In this document: positions 1 through 9,579 of the stretch, in pieces
Numbering within the stretch: the stretch's first letter is position 1
How the letters are laid out: each line of letters begins with the position of its first letter
NCBI RefSeq assembly: GCF_032598905.1
Contig: NZ_CP122458.1
Span: forward strand, 8,891,001 to 8,955,000
DNA from: Streptomyces sp. 11x1
Lineage (GTDB): Bacteria > Actinomycetota > Actinomycetes > Streptomycetales > Streptomycetaceae
Direction of reading: 5' to 3'
Length of the DNA stretch: 64,000 nt
Notes under the pieces: generated by a model
Database searches by the model: none
Told to the model about the DNA's origin: nothing
The model's input: the letters and a program-made list of their open reading frames with translations, nothing else
Program-made: the position numbers and the translations under genes

Positions 1-2
1 CC

Positions 3-815
3 GCCGCCCGCCAGATGCTTCTCGCGGCGGCCCTGGCCACCCGCGCGCGGGCCGGCTACCACGGCGCCCGGCACCGCCTGCCCGCCGCCGCCTCCCTCGA
101 CGGTGTCCTCGTCGGCGCGGCCCCCGGCGGCCGTCGGCTGACCGCCTTCGTCCCCGTCGCCCAGGGCCGCTCCCTGGCCTTACGGCTCCACCAGGCCCTC
201 TATGCCGCCCGTGAAGCCATCGACTACCAGCGCGCCACCGGCGGCATGGACGCCTTCGACAGCGCCGTCGAGGCAGGGGTCAGCCACGAGCTGACCGAGG
301 CCCTCGTCGCCCTCGTCCGCGGCACCGAGGGCGCCCGCGTCGCCGTCGACTGGGCGCCCGCCGCCGGTGTCCCCGAGGGCGGTGCGACACCGGCCGACCC
401 CGTCGAGTTCTCCCCGGGCGACCTGCCCGTGCTGCGCGAGGCCGGCGCCCGCTACCTGCGCGCCGAGCCCCCGATGCCGGTGCGGATCACCGGAGCCGTG
501 GTGCGGATGCGCAGGTCGGCGGCGCGCGGCGAGGGCACGGTACGGCTGCGGGTCATCGCCGGCGCCGAGGTCCCGCACGTCCGGATGACCCTGGACGAGG
601 AGTCGTACCGGATCGCAGGCCAGGCCCATCTCGTCGGTCTGCCGGTCCGGGTGCACGGCCGGCTGGAGAGCCGGGGCGGCTTCCGGCGGCTGACGAACGC
701 CGACGGGATCGCACCCGTGCAGGTCGACGAGGCCGAACGGGACCGGCTGATGAAGTCGCTGCAGGAGACCGCGGAGATCACGGCCTTCTTCGAGGAGGCG
801 TGCGGAGGCGACTGA
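3..815 (+). CDS. Hypothetical protein, 5' end missing
   Basis: The frame is open from the first full codon in the window to the TGA at 813-815, so this is the C-terminal part of a longer protein; the ATG at 15 is only an internal in-frame methionine. About 270 residues are visible. The sequence is Ala/Arg/Val-rich and soluble-looking with no membrane segment. The last 100 residues alternate short beta-like stretches (VRLRVIAGAEVPHVRM, GLPVRVHGRLESRGGFRRL) and end in an acidic helix, which could suit an OB- or beta-barrel-like fold, but that is inference from texture only. I do not recognise a family. It precedes thrS in the same direction, with a separate promoter candidate in the gap. Confidence 0.6.
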   Translation, partial: AARQMLLAAALATRARAGYHGARHRLPAAASLDGVLVGAAPGGRRLTAFVPVAQGRSLALRLHQALYAAREAIDYQRATGGMDAFDSAVEAGVSHELTEALVALVRGTEGARVAVDWAPAAGVPEGGATPADPVEFSPGDLPVLREAGARYLRAEPPMPVRITGAVVRMRRSAARGEGTVRLRVIAGAEVPHVRMTLDEESYRIAGQAHLVGLPVRVHGRLESRGGFRRLTNADGIAPVQVDEAERDRLMKSLQETAEITAFFEEACGGD

Positions 816-836
816 CCGCGTCCGCCCATCAACCGT

Positions 837-867
837 TTCGCAGAGGGCACCCCTGGCTCGGTACGAT
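837..867 (+). promoter_or_regulatory. Candidate thrS promoter
   Basis: TTCGCA at 837-842 and TACGAT at 862-867 are separated by 19 bp, a slightly long but acceptable spacing. Transcription would start near 874, inside the hairpin described in the next entry. The -35 match is weak, so this is a proposal from spacing and -10 quality only. Confidence 0.35.
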
Positions 868-869
868 TC

Positions 870-903
870 GGGGACCACCTACGAAAATCCGTAGGTGGTC
901 CCC
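870..903 (+). promoter_or_regulatory. Perfect hairpin in the thrS leader
   Basis: Two 14-base arms at 870-883 and 890-903 are exact reverse complements around a six-base AT-rich loop (AAAATC). The structure ends 8 bases before the AGGAGA ribosome-binding site (911-916) of thrS. No U-tract follows, so it does not look like a simple terminator. None of the conserved T-box sequence is present. It could be an operator, an mRNA-stabilising 5' hairpin or a translational control structure. Confidence 0.6.
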
Positions 904-921
904 TTCAGTCAGGAGAGACCG

Positions 922-2898
<1,977 letters not shown>

Positions 2899-2924
2899 TG
2901 CGCACCCGCGCCCCATCGTCGAGG

Positions 2925-2959
2925 GAGGCCCCCGGAGAGTTCAGCTCGCCGGGGGCCTC
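2925..2959. terminator. Hairpin between thrS and the K+ channel gene
   Basis: Eleven-base perfect arms at 2925-2935 and 2949-2959 flank a 13-base loop, 26 bases after the thrS stop. The right arm overlaps the last codons of the convergent channel gene, so the element may end transcription from both sides. Confidence 0.6.
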
Positions 2960-3597
2960 TCCTCGTCCTCCCGCGCGAACACCTGGATCAGCCACGACCC
3001 GAACGACCCCGTCACCGTGCCGAGCAGGGCGAGACCGCAGGCCATCAGGAACACGGCGATCGTCCGGCCCATCGGGGTCACGGGGGTGACGTCCCCGTAC
3101 CCGACCGTGGCGAGCGTCGAGCAGGTCCACCACACGGAGTCCCCGAAGGTCAGGATCGTCGCGCCCGGTGCGTCGCGCTCCTGCTGGTAGACGGCGAGGG
3201 CGCCGGTGAAGCCGAGCAGGGTCACCGACAGGCCCGCGTAGACGGCCACGCGCGCTTGCAGGGGGAGCCGCGGCCGCTCGTGGCGACGTTGCAGAGCGTC
3301 GTGGAGCTGCACGACCCGCAGCGGCCGCAGCAGCGGCAGTACCAGCACGACTGTGTCCAGCCAGTGGACACGTACGAACCTCGGCCCCAGCCCGCTCAGC
3401 CGCCACCGCACCCCGTAGTCGAGGACGAAGATCGCCCAGCACGCCATGGTCACCGCGAGACAGAGGTCGAGCCAGACCTGGGGAAGGCCGTTGTCGAGCA
3501 CCCGTACCGCGTACGAGCCGAGGAAGAAGGCCGACGCTCCGGTGAGGGCGCGTCCGGTGCGCTGCTCCCAGCGGAGCGCGCGGCTGTCGAGGTCCAT
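2941..3597 (-). CDS. Two-pore-type / ion transport 2 potassium channel
   Basis: A 218-residue integral membrane protein, predicted to be a tetrameric K+-selective channel subunit. The selectivity filter TVGYGD is at residues 164-169, preceded by the pore helix (SVWWTCSTLA) and followed by an inner helix around 178-205. Two or three hydrophobic segments lie before it (about 17-32, 40-60, 76-92). An Arg-containing stretch near 91-109 (RPLRVVQLHDALQRRHERPR) weakly recalls an S4 segment, but the regular R-x-x-R spacing is poor. The ATG at 3597 gives the usual length for short bacterial channels; in-frame upstream starts would run into the HIT gene. It is convergent with thrS and divergent from the HIT gene. 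Confidence 0.88.
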   Translation of the reverse strand: MDLDSRALRWEQRTGRALTGASAFFLGSYAVRVLDNGLPQVWLDLCLAVTMACWAIFVLDYGVRWRLSGLGPRFVRVHWLDTVVLVLPLLRPLRVVQLHDALQRRHERPRLPLQARVAVYAGLSVTLLGFTGALAVYQQERDAPGATILTFGDSVWWTCSTLATVGYGDVTPVTPMGRTIAVFLMACGLALLGTVTGSFGSWLIQVFAREDEERPPAS

Positions 3598-3676
3598 CGC
3601 CTCAGCTTGGCCCCGGTCGCCCGGCGCCGGCACCCGGCGACACGCCGCGAACGGGCGAAGCCATATGCTGCACTGC

Positions 3677-4225
3677 ATGACGAGTGAGCCGGAGCAGCAG
3701 ATCGGAGTGGGAACGCAGGACGCGTTCCAGCGCCTGTGGACGCCCCATCGGATGGCGTACATCCAGGGCGAGAACAAGCCGACCGGTCCTGGGGCCGACG
3801 ACGGCTGTCCGTTCTGCTCGATCCCGGCCAAATCGGACGAGGACGGCCTGGTCATCAGGCGCGGGGAGCACGTGTACGCGGTGCTCAACCTCTACCCGTA
3901 CAACGGCGGCCACCTCATGGTCGTCCCCTACCGGCACGTCGCCGACTACACGGATCTCACCGGGCCGGAGACCGCCGAGCTGGGCGAGCTGACCAAGCAG
4001 TCCATGACCGCGCTGCGCAACGCCTCCGGCGCCCACGGCTTCAACATCGGCATGAATCAGGGCTCGGTCGCGGGGGCGGGTATCGCGGCCCACCTTCACC
4101 AGCACATCGTGCCTCGCTGGGGCGGGGACACCAACTTCATGCCGGTCGTCGGTCACACGAGGATCCTGCCGCAGCTGCTGGCCGACACGAGGAAGATGCT
4201 CGCGGAGGCGTGGCCCACCGTGTGA
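3677..4225 (+). CDS. HIT-family diadenosine tetraphosphate phosphorylase-like protein
   Basis: A 182-residue histidine-triad protein. The triad HLHQH is at residues 139-143 followed by IVPRW, and a CPFC pair at 44-47 resembles the N-terminal cysteine pair of actinobacterial members. The M. tuberculosis neighbour of thrS and pgsA1 (Rv2613c) is an Ap4A phosphorylase of this type, so cleavage of Ap4A is the likely role; this is inferred from family and position. Two start codons are possible, ATG 3665 and ATG 3677. I prefer 3677: TATGCT at 3664-3669 looks like a -10 element about 7 bases upstream and no ribosome-binding site is present, which suggests a leaderless mRNA. Confidence 0.9.
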   Translation: MTSEPEQQIGVGTQDAFQRLWTPHRMAYIQGENKPTGPGADDGCPFCSIPAKSDEDGLVIRRGEHVYAVLNLYPYNGGHLMVVPYRHVADYTDLTGPETAELGELTKQSMTALRNASGAHGFNIGMNQGSVAGAGIAAHLHQHIVPRWGGDTNFMPVVGHTRILPQLLADTRKMLAEAWPTV

Positions 4226-4278
4226 CTGCCGTCGGGTGCTGGGCGTTGGTTGTTCGGGTGTGGGTGCGCGGGGCGTCT

Positions 4279-4395
4279 CGCGCGGTTCCCCGCGCCCCTG
4301 AAGACTCAGGCCCTGCGGGCCTGAGGATGGCTGGGCCGCGGGATGAAAGGCACGGGGCGCAGCCCCTGCTTTTCAGGGGCGCGGGGAACTGCGCG
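4279..4395. repeat. Streptomyces GC-rich palindromic repeat, full copy 1
   Basis: The arms at 4279-4302 and 4372-4395 are complementary over 24 bases with one mismatch and carry the core GTTCCCCGCGCCCCT. Between them are a 9-bp hairpin (4305-4313 with 4317-4325, loop TGC) and a small GGGGC-GCA-GCCCC hairpin (4354-4366). The element lies between the convergent HIT gene and the four-TM membrane gene, starting 54 bases after the HIT stop. The same core recurs at 12487, 43516 and 45896. Confidence 0.85.
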
Positions 4396-4472
4396 ACCAG
4401 CGCACACCGGACCCGCACCCGAAACCGACCCCCACCCCCCACGCCCCCCGCCGGCCAAGCCCAGCGCAGCGC

Positions 4473-6143
4473 TCACGCGTCGTAGAGGTCCGCCTTCCGC
4501 GGCGCAGGATCCTGCACCGCCCCGCTGAGGAACCCGGCCCGCGACCCGAACTTCTCGGTGTCCACGCCGTTCTCCTTGAGTACCTTGATCGCCGCGTTGT
4601 GCACCACGCGGAGCACCGGCGTGGCCGCGCGCAGCGCGTCGTCGGCCATGAAGCGGTGCCGCCACGGCTGGTCGGCCCACGCGTGGCGCAGGCCGAACGG
4701 CTCGGGCAGTCCCATGGAGCCGCCGAGCCAGTTCAGCAGCGGCGGGTACCAGGTCAGAGGGGCGCGCGCGGCGAGCCGTACGACCTCGTCGGCGTCGACG
4801 AGCGGGAGCTTGATCTTGCGCGTCTCCCAGAAGCGCAGCGACTTCTGGACTTCCTTCTCCTTGGCCGCGGGGCCGGTCGTGAACAGGCCGTGCACCGGCC
4901 CCAGCGCGTGCCCGGTGACCTCGATGCGCAGCGTCTGGTGCAGCACGGTGACCGTGACCAGCATGGTGATGATCAACTGACCGTCCCAGAGGGTCCACTG
5001 GACCCCCAGGTAGTGGCGGTTGCCGCTGCCGAAGTGCTGCTTGTTGCAGATCTCCTGTATGGCGTGCGTCTTGTACTGGTACGCGTCCACGTCGGTGCTG
5101 TCGGGCCGGGCCACGGCTCCGGCGCCCTCGCCGATGGGGCTCACGATCCAGTGCTTGATGGAAGGGGCCGTGAAACCACCGGTGTTGAGGGGGGTGCGCT
5201 CCAGCATGCGCAGCTGGTCGTGGATGGCGCGTATGACGTCCCAGCTGCGGAACGGGTGGATCTCCTTGCCCGCTTCGGCCGGCACGAGGTCCTCGGCGAG
5301 CTGCCAGCTGCCCCACCGGGTGCCCATGCCGAGGATGCCCTTGGGGCCGGCGTAGAAGACCAGGTTGGAGCGCTGCTCGGCGCTGAGCCGGGCCAGTTCC
5401 TTGCGCAGCTGCTCGGCCTTGGTCTCGCCGGGGCTGCCGGGCACGGCCTCAGGGATCTTGGCGCCGATGCCACCGCCCGCCAGCAGGCCGGACCAGCGCT
5501 CTCGCAGATCCTTCGCGGCGCGCTCGCAGACCTGCTTGGCCCAGAACCAGCCGACCACCGGCAGCACCACGCACGCACGCGCGTACCAGGCCCAGAAGCC
5601 GTCGAAGGGCATCTTGAGCAGGAAAATCACGGCGAGGGCCCCGACCGCGACCAGCAGGGTGGTGCCGAGAGCGCCCGCCCGCTTGTCGTCACGCTTGGCG
5701 ACCGTCGTACGGATCTGGAAGACCAGCAGCCACAGCAGGAGCCCGGGAAGGAAGAGCACCCCGCACAGGACCATGATCGCCGAGAGCCGGTTGTCGCGCT
5801 CCCGGCGGATGTTGTTGGCCGCGAGGCAGTGCTCGACCACGACCTGCGGCTCCATGCCGAAGGACTGGATGAGCGGTTTGCGGCCCGCGCCGACCATCCG
5901 GTCCCGCACCGCGAGGGAGAAGGCCTCTCCGAGGTTCGGCCGGAAGATGGTCGCCCACTTGCGGCCCGGATTGACCGAGGACTTGTGCCAGTCGTTGTTG
6001 GCCTTGAGGATCTCCGCGATCTCGTTGTCCCGGTATGCCGCGGACGCCAGGGCGTACGTCGCCGCGGTCTGGCCCGCGGTGCCCGTCAGCGGCACCTGTG
6101 CCCCGGGAGAGAAATCGAATTCGTCCGCCACCGCCGCCCCCAT
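4473..6143 (-). CDS. Unknown membrane protein with four predicted TM segments
   Basis: A 556-residue protein I do not recognise. Residues 1-119 are soluble; hydrophobic segments lie at about 120-144, 158-177 and 184-203, then a soluble stretch (about 205-385) and another hydrophobic stretch at about 389-407. It contains several Trp-rich patches (GTRWGSWQLAED, YLGVQWTLWDGQ, LTWYPPLLNWLGG). The chosen ATG at 6143 has GGAG 13 bases upstream, rather far; an internal GTG five codons later is possible. The gene sits with the EF-G-like gene as a two-gene minus-strand insertion between the HIT gene and pgsA, which are usually adjacent in other actinobacteria. A repeat array lies immediately upstream and may control it. 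Confidence 0.75.
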   Translation of the reverse strand: MGAAVADEFDFSPGAQVPLTGTAGQTAATYALASAAYRDNEIAEILKANNDWHKSSVNPGRKWATIFRPNLGEAFSLAVRDRMVGAGRKPLIQSFGMEPQVVVEHCLAANNIRRERDNRLSAIMVLCGVLFLPGLLLWLLVFQIRTTVAKRDDKRAGALGTTLLVAVGALAVIFLLKMPFDGFWAWYARACVVLPVVGWFWAKQVCERAAKDLRERWSGLLAGGGIGAKIPEAVPGSPGETKAEQLRKELARLSAEQRSNLVFYAGPKGILGMGTRWGSWQLAEDLVPAEAGKEIHPFRSWDVIRAIHDQLRMLERTPLNTGGFTAPSIKHWIVSPIGEGAGAVARPDSTDVDAYQYKTHAIQEICNKQHFGSGNRHYLGVQWTLWDGQLIITMLVTVTVLHQTLRIEVTGHALGPVHGLFTTGPAAKEKEVQKSLRFWETRKIKLPLVDADEVVRLAARAPLTWYPPLLNWLGGSMGLPEPFGLRHAWADQPWRHRFMADDALRAATPVLRVVHNAAIKVLKENGVDTEKFGSRAGFLSGAVQDPAPRKADLYDA

Positions 6144-6197
6144 CGCCGCACACTCGCTCCTGCGGCTCTTCCCGACTTCCGTGCTCCGCACACCTGT

Positions 6198-6256
6198 TGA
6201 TCAGGTCATAGCCTGATCTGGACCTGATCGAGCCATACTTGTCGATCAGGTGATCA
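6198..6256. promoter_or_regulatory. Array of GATCAGG/CCTGATC repeats (operator-like)
   Basis: The motif occurs four times as two inverted pairs: GATCAGG 6199-6205 with CCTGATC 6212-6218 (6-base spacer), and ACCTGATCGA 6222-6231 with TCGATCAGGT 6242-6251 (10-base arms, 10-base spacer). A further TGATCA ends the array at 6251-6256, and TGATCA also opens it at 6198-6203. It lies 55-113 bases upstream of the four-TM gene and 3' of the EF-G-like gene. The density is far above background for this GC-rich DNA. No regulator gene is adjacent. Confidence 0.6.
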
Positions 6257-6398
6257 GCGTATCCGCAGCCGCGGGCAACGCGCGGCGCAGGGAACGGACA
6301 TTCACGGAACCCACCGGTGGACGGCCGGGGCCGCCCACCGCGAGGTCACGGGTGTCTCCTGCACCTTCCGTCCCGTTGCCCGAACTCGAACCCGTAGG

Positions 6399-8597
6399 TC
6401 AGTTCTCCTTCGTCCGTTCCCGGAGCTTGTCGGCGACGTGGGACGGCATCGGCTCGTGTCGCGTGTACCGGCGGCCGAAGCGCGCGGTGCCGTGTGAGAG
6501 CGAGCGCAGGTCGACGGCGTACCGGTCGATCTCGATCTCCGGCACCTCGGCCCGGACGAGGGTGCGCCCGCCGCCCGCCTGCTCGGTGCCGACGACCCGG
6601 CCGCGCCGCCCGGACAGATCGCTCATCACCGGACCGACGTACGAGTCGCCGACCAGCACCGACACCTCGGCCACCGGCTCCAGCAGGTGGATTTTCGCGT
6701 CGGCGGCCGCCTCGCGCAGCGCCAGCGCGCCCGCCGTCTGGAACGCGGCGTCCGAGGAGTCCACCGAGTGCGCCTTGCCGTCGCGCAGCGTGATCCGTAC
6801 GTCGATGAGCGGATAGCCCGCCGCGACGCCCTTCGCCGCCTGCGCCCGTACGCCCTTCTCCACGGACGGGATGAACTGCCGGGGCACCGCGCCGCCGACG
6901 ACCTTGTCGACGAACTCGATGCCGGAGCCGCCGGGCAGCGGCTCCACCTCGATCTCGCAGATCGCGTACTGCCCGTGTCCGCCGGACTGCTTCACGTGCC
7001 GCCCCCGGCCCGCCGATCTGTCGGCGAACGTCTCCCGCAGGGACACCCGGTGCGGTATGACGTCGACCTGGACGCCGTAGCGGCTGCGCAGCCGTTCCAG
7101 GGCGACGTCGGCGTGCGCCTCGCCCAGGCACCACAGGACCACCTGGTGCGTGTCCTGGTTCTGTTCGAGCCGCATCGTCGGGTCCTCGGCGACCAGCCGG
7201 GCGAGGCCCTGGGAGAGCTTGTCCTCGTCGGCCTTGCTGTGCGCCTGGATGGCGAGCGGCAGCAACGGGTCCGGCATCTCCCACGGCTCCATGAGCAGCG
7301 GGTCGTCCTTGGCGGACAGCGTGTCCCCGGTCTCCGCGCGGTTGAGTTTCGCCACGCACGCCAGGTCGCCCGCGATGCAGTGGGTGAGCGACCGCTGCTG
7401 CTTGCCGAACGGGGCGGACAGGGCGCCGATCCGCTCGTCGACGTCGTGGTCCTCGTGTCCGCGGTCGGCCAGCCCGTGCCCGGAGACGTGCACCGTCGCG
7501 TCGGGGCGCAGCGTCCCGGAGAAGACCCGTACCAGGGAGATCCGGCCCACGTAGGGGTCGCTGGCGGTCTTCACGACCTCGGCGACCAGCGGCCCGTCCG
7601 GGTCGCAGGCCGACGTGATCTCGCGGGGGCGGCCCTCGGGGGTGGTGACCGTGGGCGTCTCGCGCTCCAGGGGGGTCGGGAAGCCGCCGGTGACCAGTTC
7701 GAGGAGTTCGACCGTGCCGAGGCCCTGCTTGGCGCCCTCGGCCGCGGGGGCGGCGGCCAGCACCGGGTGGAAGACCCCGCGCGCGACGGCCCGCTCCAGG
7801 TCGTCGATGAGCGTCTTGACGTCGATGGCCTCGCCGCCGAGGTAGCGGTCCATGAGGGTCTCGTCCTCGCTCTCGGCGATGATCCCCTCGATGAGCCGGT
7901 TGCGGGCCTCCTCGATCGCCGGCAACTGCTCCGGGCCCGGCTCGGACTCCTTGCGCTCGCCGGAGGAGTAGTCGAAGAGCTTCCGCGTCAGCAGCCCGGT
8001 CAGCCCGGTCACGGGCGCGTGCCCGTCGGGACCCTGGGGGCCGTGCAGCGGCACATAGAGCGGCAGGACGGCGTCAGGGTCGTCCCCGCCGAACGTCTCC
8101 GCGCAGATCCTGGTCATCTCCTCGAAGTCCGCCCGCGCGGCCTCCAGGTGCGTGATCACGATCGCCCGCGGCATGCCCACCGCCGCGCACTCCTCCCACA
8201 CCATGCGCGTCGAGCCGTCGACGCCGTCCGAGGCCGAGACGACGAACAGGGCCGCGTCCGCCGCTCGCAGACCGGCCCTGAGTTCCCCGACGAAGTCGGC
8301 GTATCCGGGGGTGTCCAACAGATTGATCTTGTACCCGCCCCATTCGACGGGGACGAGGGAGAGCTGCACCGAGCGTTGCTGCCGGTGTTCGATCTCGTCG
8401 TAGTCGGAGACGGTGCCGCCGTCCTCCACGCGGCCCGCCCGGTTCACCGCTCCCGCCGTCAGCGCGAGAGCCTCCACCAGAGTCGTCTTGCCCGAACCGG
8501 AGTGGCCGACCAGCACCACATTCCGTACGGACGCGGGGTGGTCGGCCGCCGTAGCCCTGCCGGCGGCTCCGGGATGTGCGTTCGCCTTGTCGCCCAT
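6399..8597 (-). CDS. Elongation factor G-like GTPase (EF-G2 type) with altered G motifs
   Basis: A 732-residue EF-G paralogue with the full domain order (G domain, domain II, then domains III-V including a late IV-like region). G1 is GHSGSGKTT (31-39) and G3 is DTPGYADF (95-102). The switch I segment reads RQQRSVQLS (72-80) instead of the usual RGITI, and the position of the G4 NKxD motif reads THLE (149-152). The canonical EF-G neighbours (rpsL, rpsG, tuf) are absent, so this is not the housekeeping fusA. The ATG at 8597 has GGAGG 8 bases upstream. Related actinobacterial EF-G2 proteins exist; their job is not firmly known to me. Confidence 0.88.
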   Translation of the reverse strand: MGDKANAHPGAAGRATAADHPASVRNVVLVGHSGSGKTTLVEALALTAGAVNRAGRVEDGGTVSDYDEIEHRQQRSVQLSLVPVEWGGYKINLLDTPGYADFVGELRAGLRAADAALFVVSASDGVDGSTRMVWEECAAVGMPRAIVITHLEAARADFEEMTRICAETFGGDDPDAVLPLYVPLHGPQGPDGHAPVTGLTGLLTRKLFDYSSGERKESEPGPEQLPAIEEARNRLIEGIIAESEDETLMDRYLGGEAIDVKTLIDDLERAVARGVFHPVLAAAPAAEGAKQGLGTVELLELVTGGFPTPLERETPTVTTPEGRPREITSACDPDGPLVAEVVKTASDPYVGRISLVRVFSGTLRPDATVHVSGHGLADRGHEDHDVDERIGALSAPFGKQQRSLTHCIAGDLACVAKLNRAETGDTLSAKDDPLLMEPWEMPDPLLPLAIQAHSKADEDKLSQGLARLVAEDPTMRLEQNQDTHQVVLWCLGEAHADVALERLRSRYGVQVDVIPHRVSLRETFADRSAGRGRHVKQSGGHGQYAICEIEVEPLPGGSGIEFVDKVVGGAVPRQFIPSVEKGVRAQAAKGVAAGYPLIDVRITLRDGKAHSVDSSDAAFQTAGALALREAAADAKIHLLEPVAEVSVLVGDSYVGPVMSDLSGRRGRVVGTEQAGGGRTLVRAEVPEIEIDRYAVDLRSLSHGTARFGRRYTRHEPMPSHVADKLRERTKEN

Positions 8598-8871
8598 GAT
8601 CCTGCCTCCCGTGCACGGTGAGGTCACTGTGGGCGCGGACATGCGGATCCGCGTGCGGTGCGGCTCCGATGACGCCCGCGGTGTCTTCGAGCTTTGCACC
8701 CGCGTCACGGTGCGTCCATACGAACGACGTGATCGCTCCTCGCGTCCCCGGTCACGCCCGGGGGACACGGCGGGCTGGTGCCCGACGGTCGCACACGCGC
8801 GCGCGTGGCTACGATGGGCCAGCCGGATGGCCAACAGGGGCCACGCGGCGACACCGACCCTCGGGAAGGCC

Positions 8872-9579
8872 ATGCTGAACAAGTACGCGCGTGCATTCTT
8901 CACGCGTGTCCTCACACCGTTCGCCGCGTTTCTGATCCGCAGGGGTGTCAGCCCCGACACGGTCACTCTCATCGGCACCGCCGGAGTGATCGCGGGCGCG
9001 TTGGTCTTCTACCCCCGGGGCGAGTTCTTCTGGGGCACGATCGTCATCACGCTGTTCGTGTTCTCGGACCTCGTCGACGGCAACATGGCCCGTCAGATGG
9101 GCCGCTCCAGCCGCTGGGGAGCCTTCCTCGACTCCACGCTCGACCGGGTCGCCGACGGCGCGATCTTCGGCGGTTTCGCCCTCTGGTACGCGGGCAAGGG
9201 CGACGACCTCGCCCTGTGCGCCGTCTCGATCTTCTGCCTGGCGAGCGGCCAGGTGGTGTCGTACACCAAGGCACGCGGCGAGTCGATCGGCCTGCCGGTG
9301 GCGGTCAACGGGCTGGTGGAGCGCGCCGAGCGCCTGGTGATCTCGCTGGTCGCGGCCGGCCTCTCCGGCCTGCACGCGTTCGGGGTGCCCGGGATCGACG
9401 TCCTGCTGCCCATCGCCCTGTGGATCGTCGCCGTCGGCAGCCTCGTCACGCTGATCCAGCGCGTGGTCACCGTCCGCCGCGAATCCGCCGAGGTCGAGGC
9501 GGCCGCCGAGGCGGAGGCCGCCGCCTCGCCCGCCCAGGACACCCCGGACACCTCCCGCAACAGCGAGGCGACCCCGTGA
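8872..9579 (+). CDS. pgsA: Phosphatidylinositol phosphate synthase (CDP-alcohol phosphatidyltransferase)
   Basis: Joins CDP-diacylglycerol with inositol phosphate to make phosphatidylinositol phosphate, the first step of PI/PIM synthesis, in the cytoplasmic membrane. The 235-residue protein carries the full CDP-alcohol motif: D66, D69-G70, A73-R74, G83, D87, D91. Hydrophobic segments follow on both sides of the motif (about 31-47, 52-68, 95-115, 150-165, 175-200). The C-terminus is an Ala/Glu-rich tail. ATG 8872 has GGAAGG just upstream (8863-8868). Its stop overlaps the GTG of the acyltransferase (GTGA at 9576-9579), so the next two genes are translationally coupled. Choice of PI over phosphatidylglycerol synthase rests on the pimA neighbour. 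Confidence 0.9.
   Translation: MLNKYARAFFTRVLTPFAAFLIRRGVSPDTVTLIGTAGVIAGALVFYPRGEFFWGTIVITLFVFSDLVDGNMARQMGRSSRWGAFLDSTLDRVADGAIFGGFALWYAGKGDDLALCAVSIFCLASGQVVSYTKARGESIGLPVAVNGLVERAERLVISLVAAGLSGLHAFGVPGIDVLLPIALWIVAVGSLVTLIQRVVTVRRESAEVEAAAEAEAAASPAQDTPDTSRNSEATP

Noticed and set aside
820..921. T-box riboswitch in the thrS leader
   Set aside because: The gap is only about 100 bases and the conserved T-box sequence and antiterminator are absent; only one simple hairpin is present.
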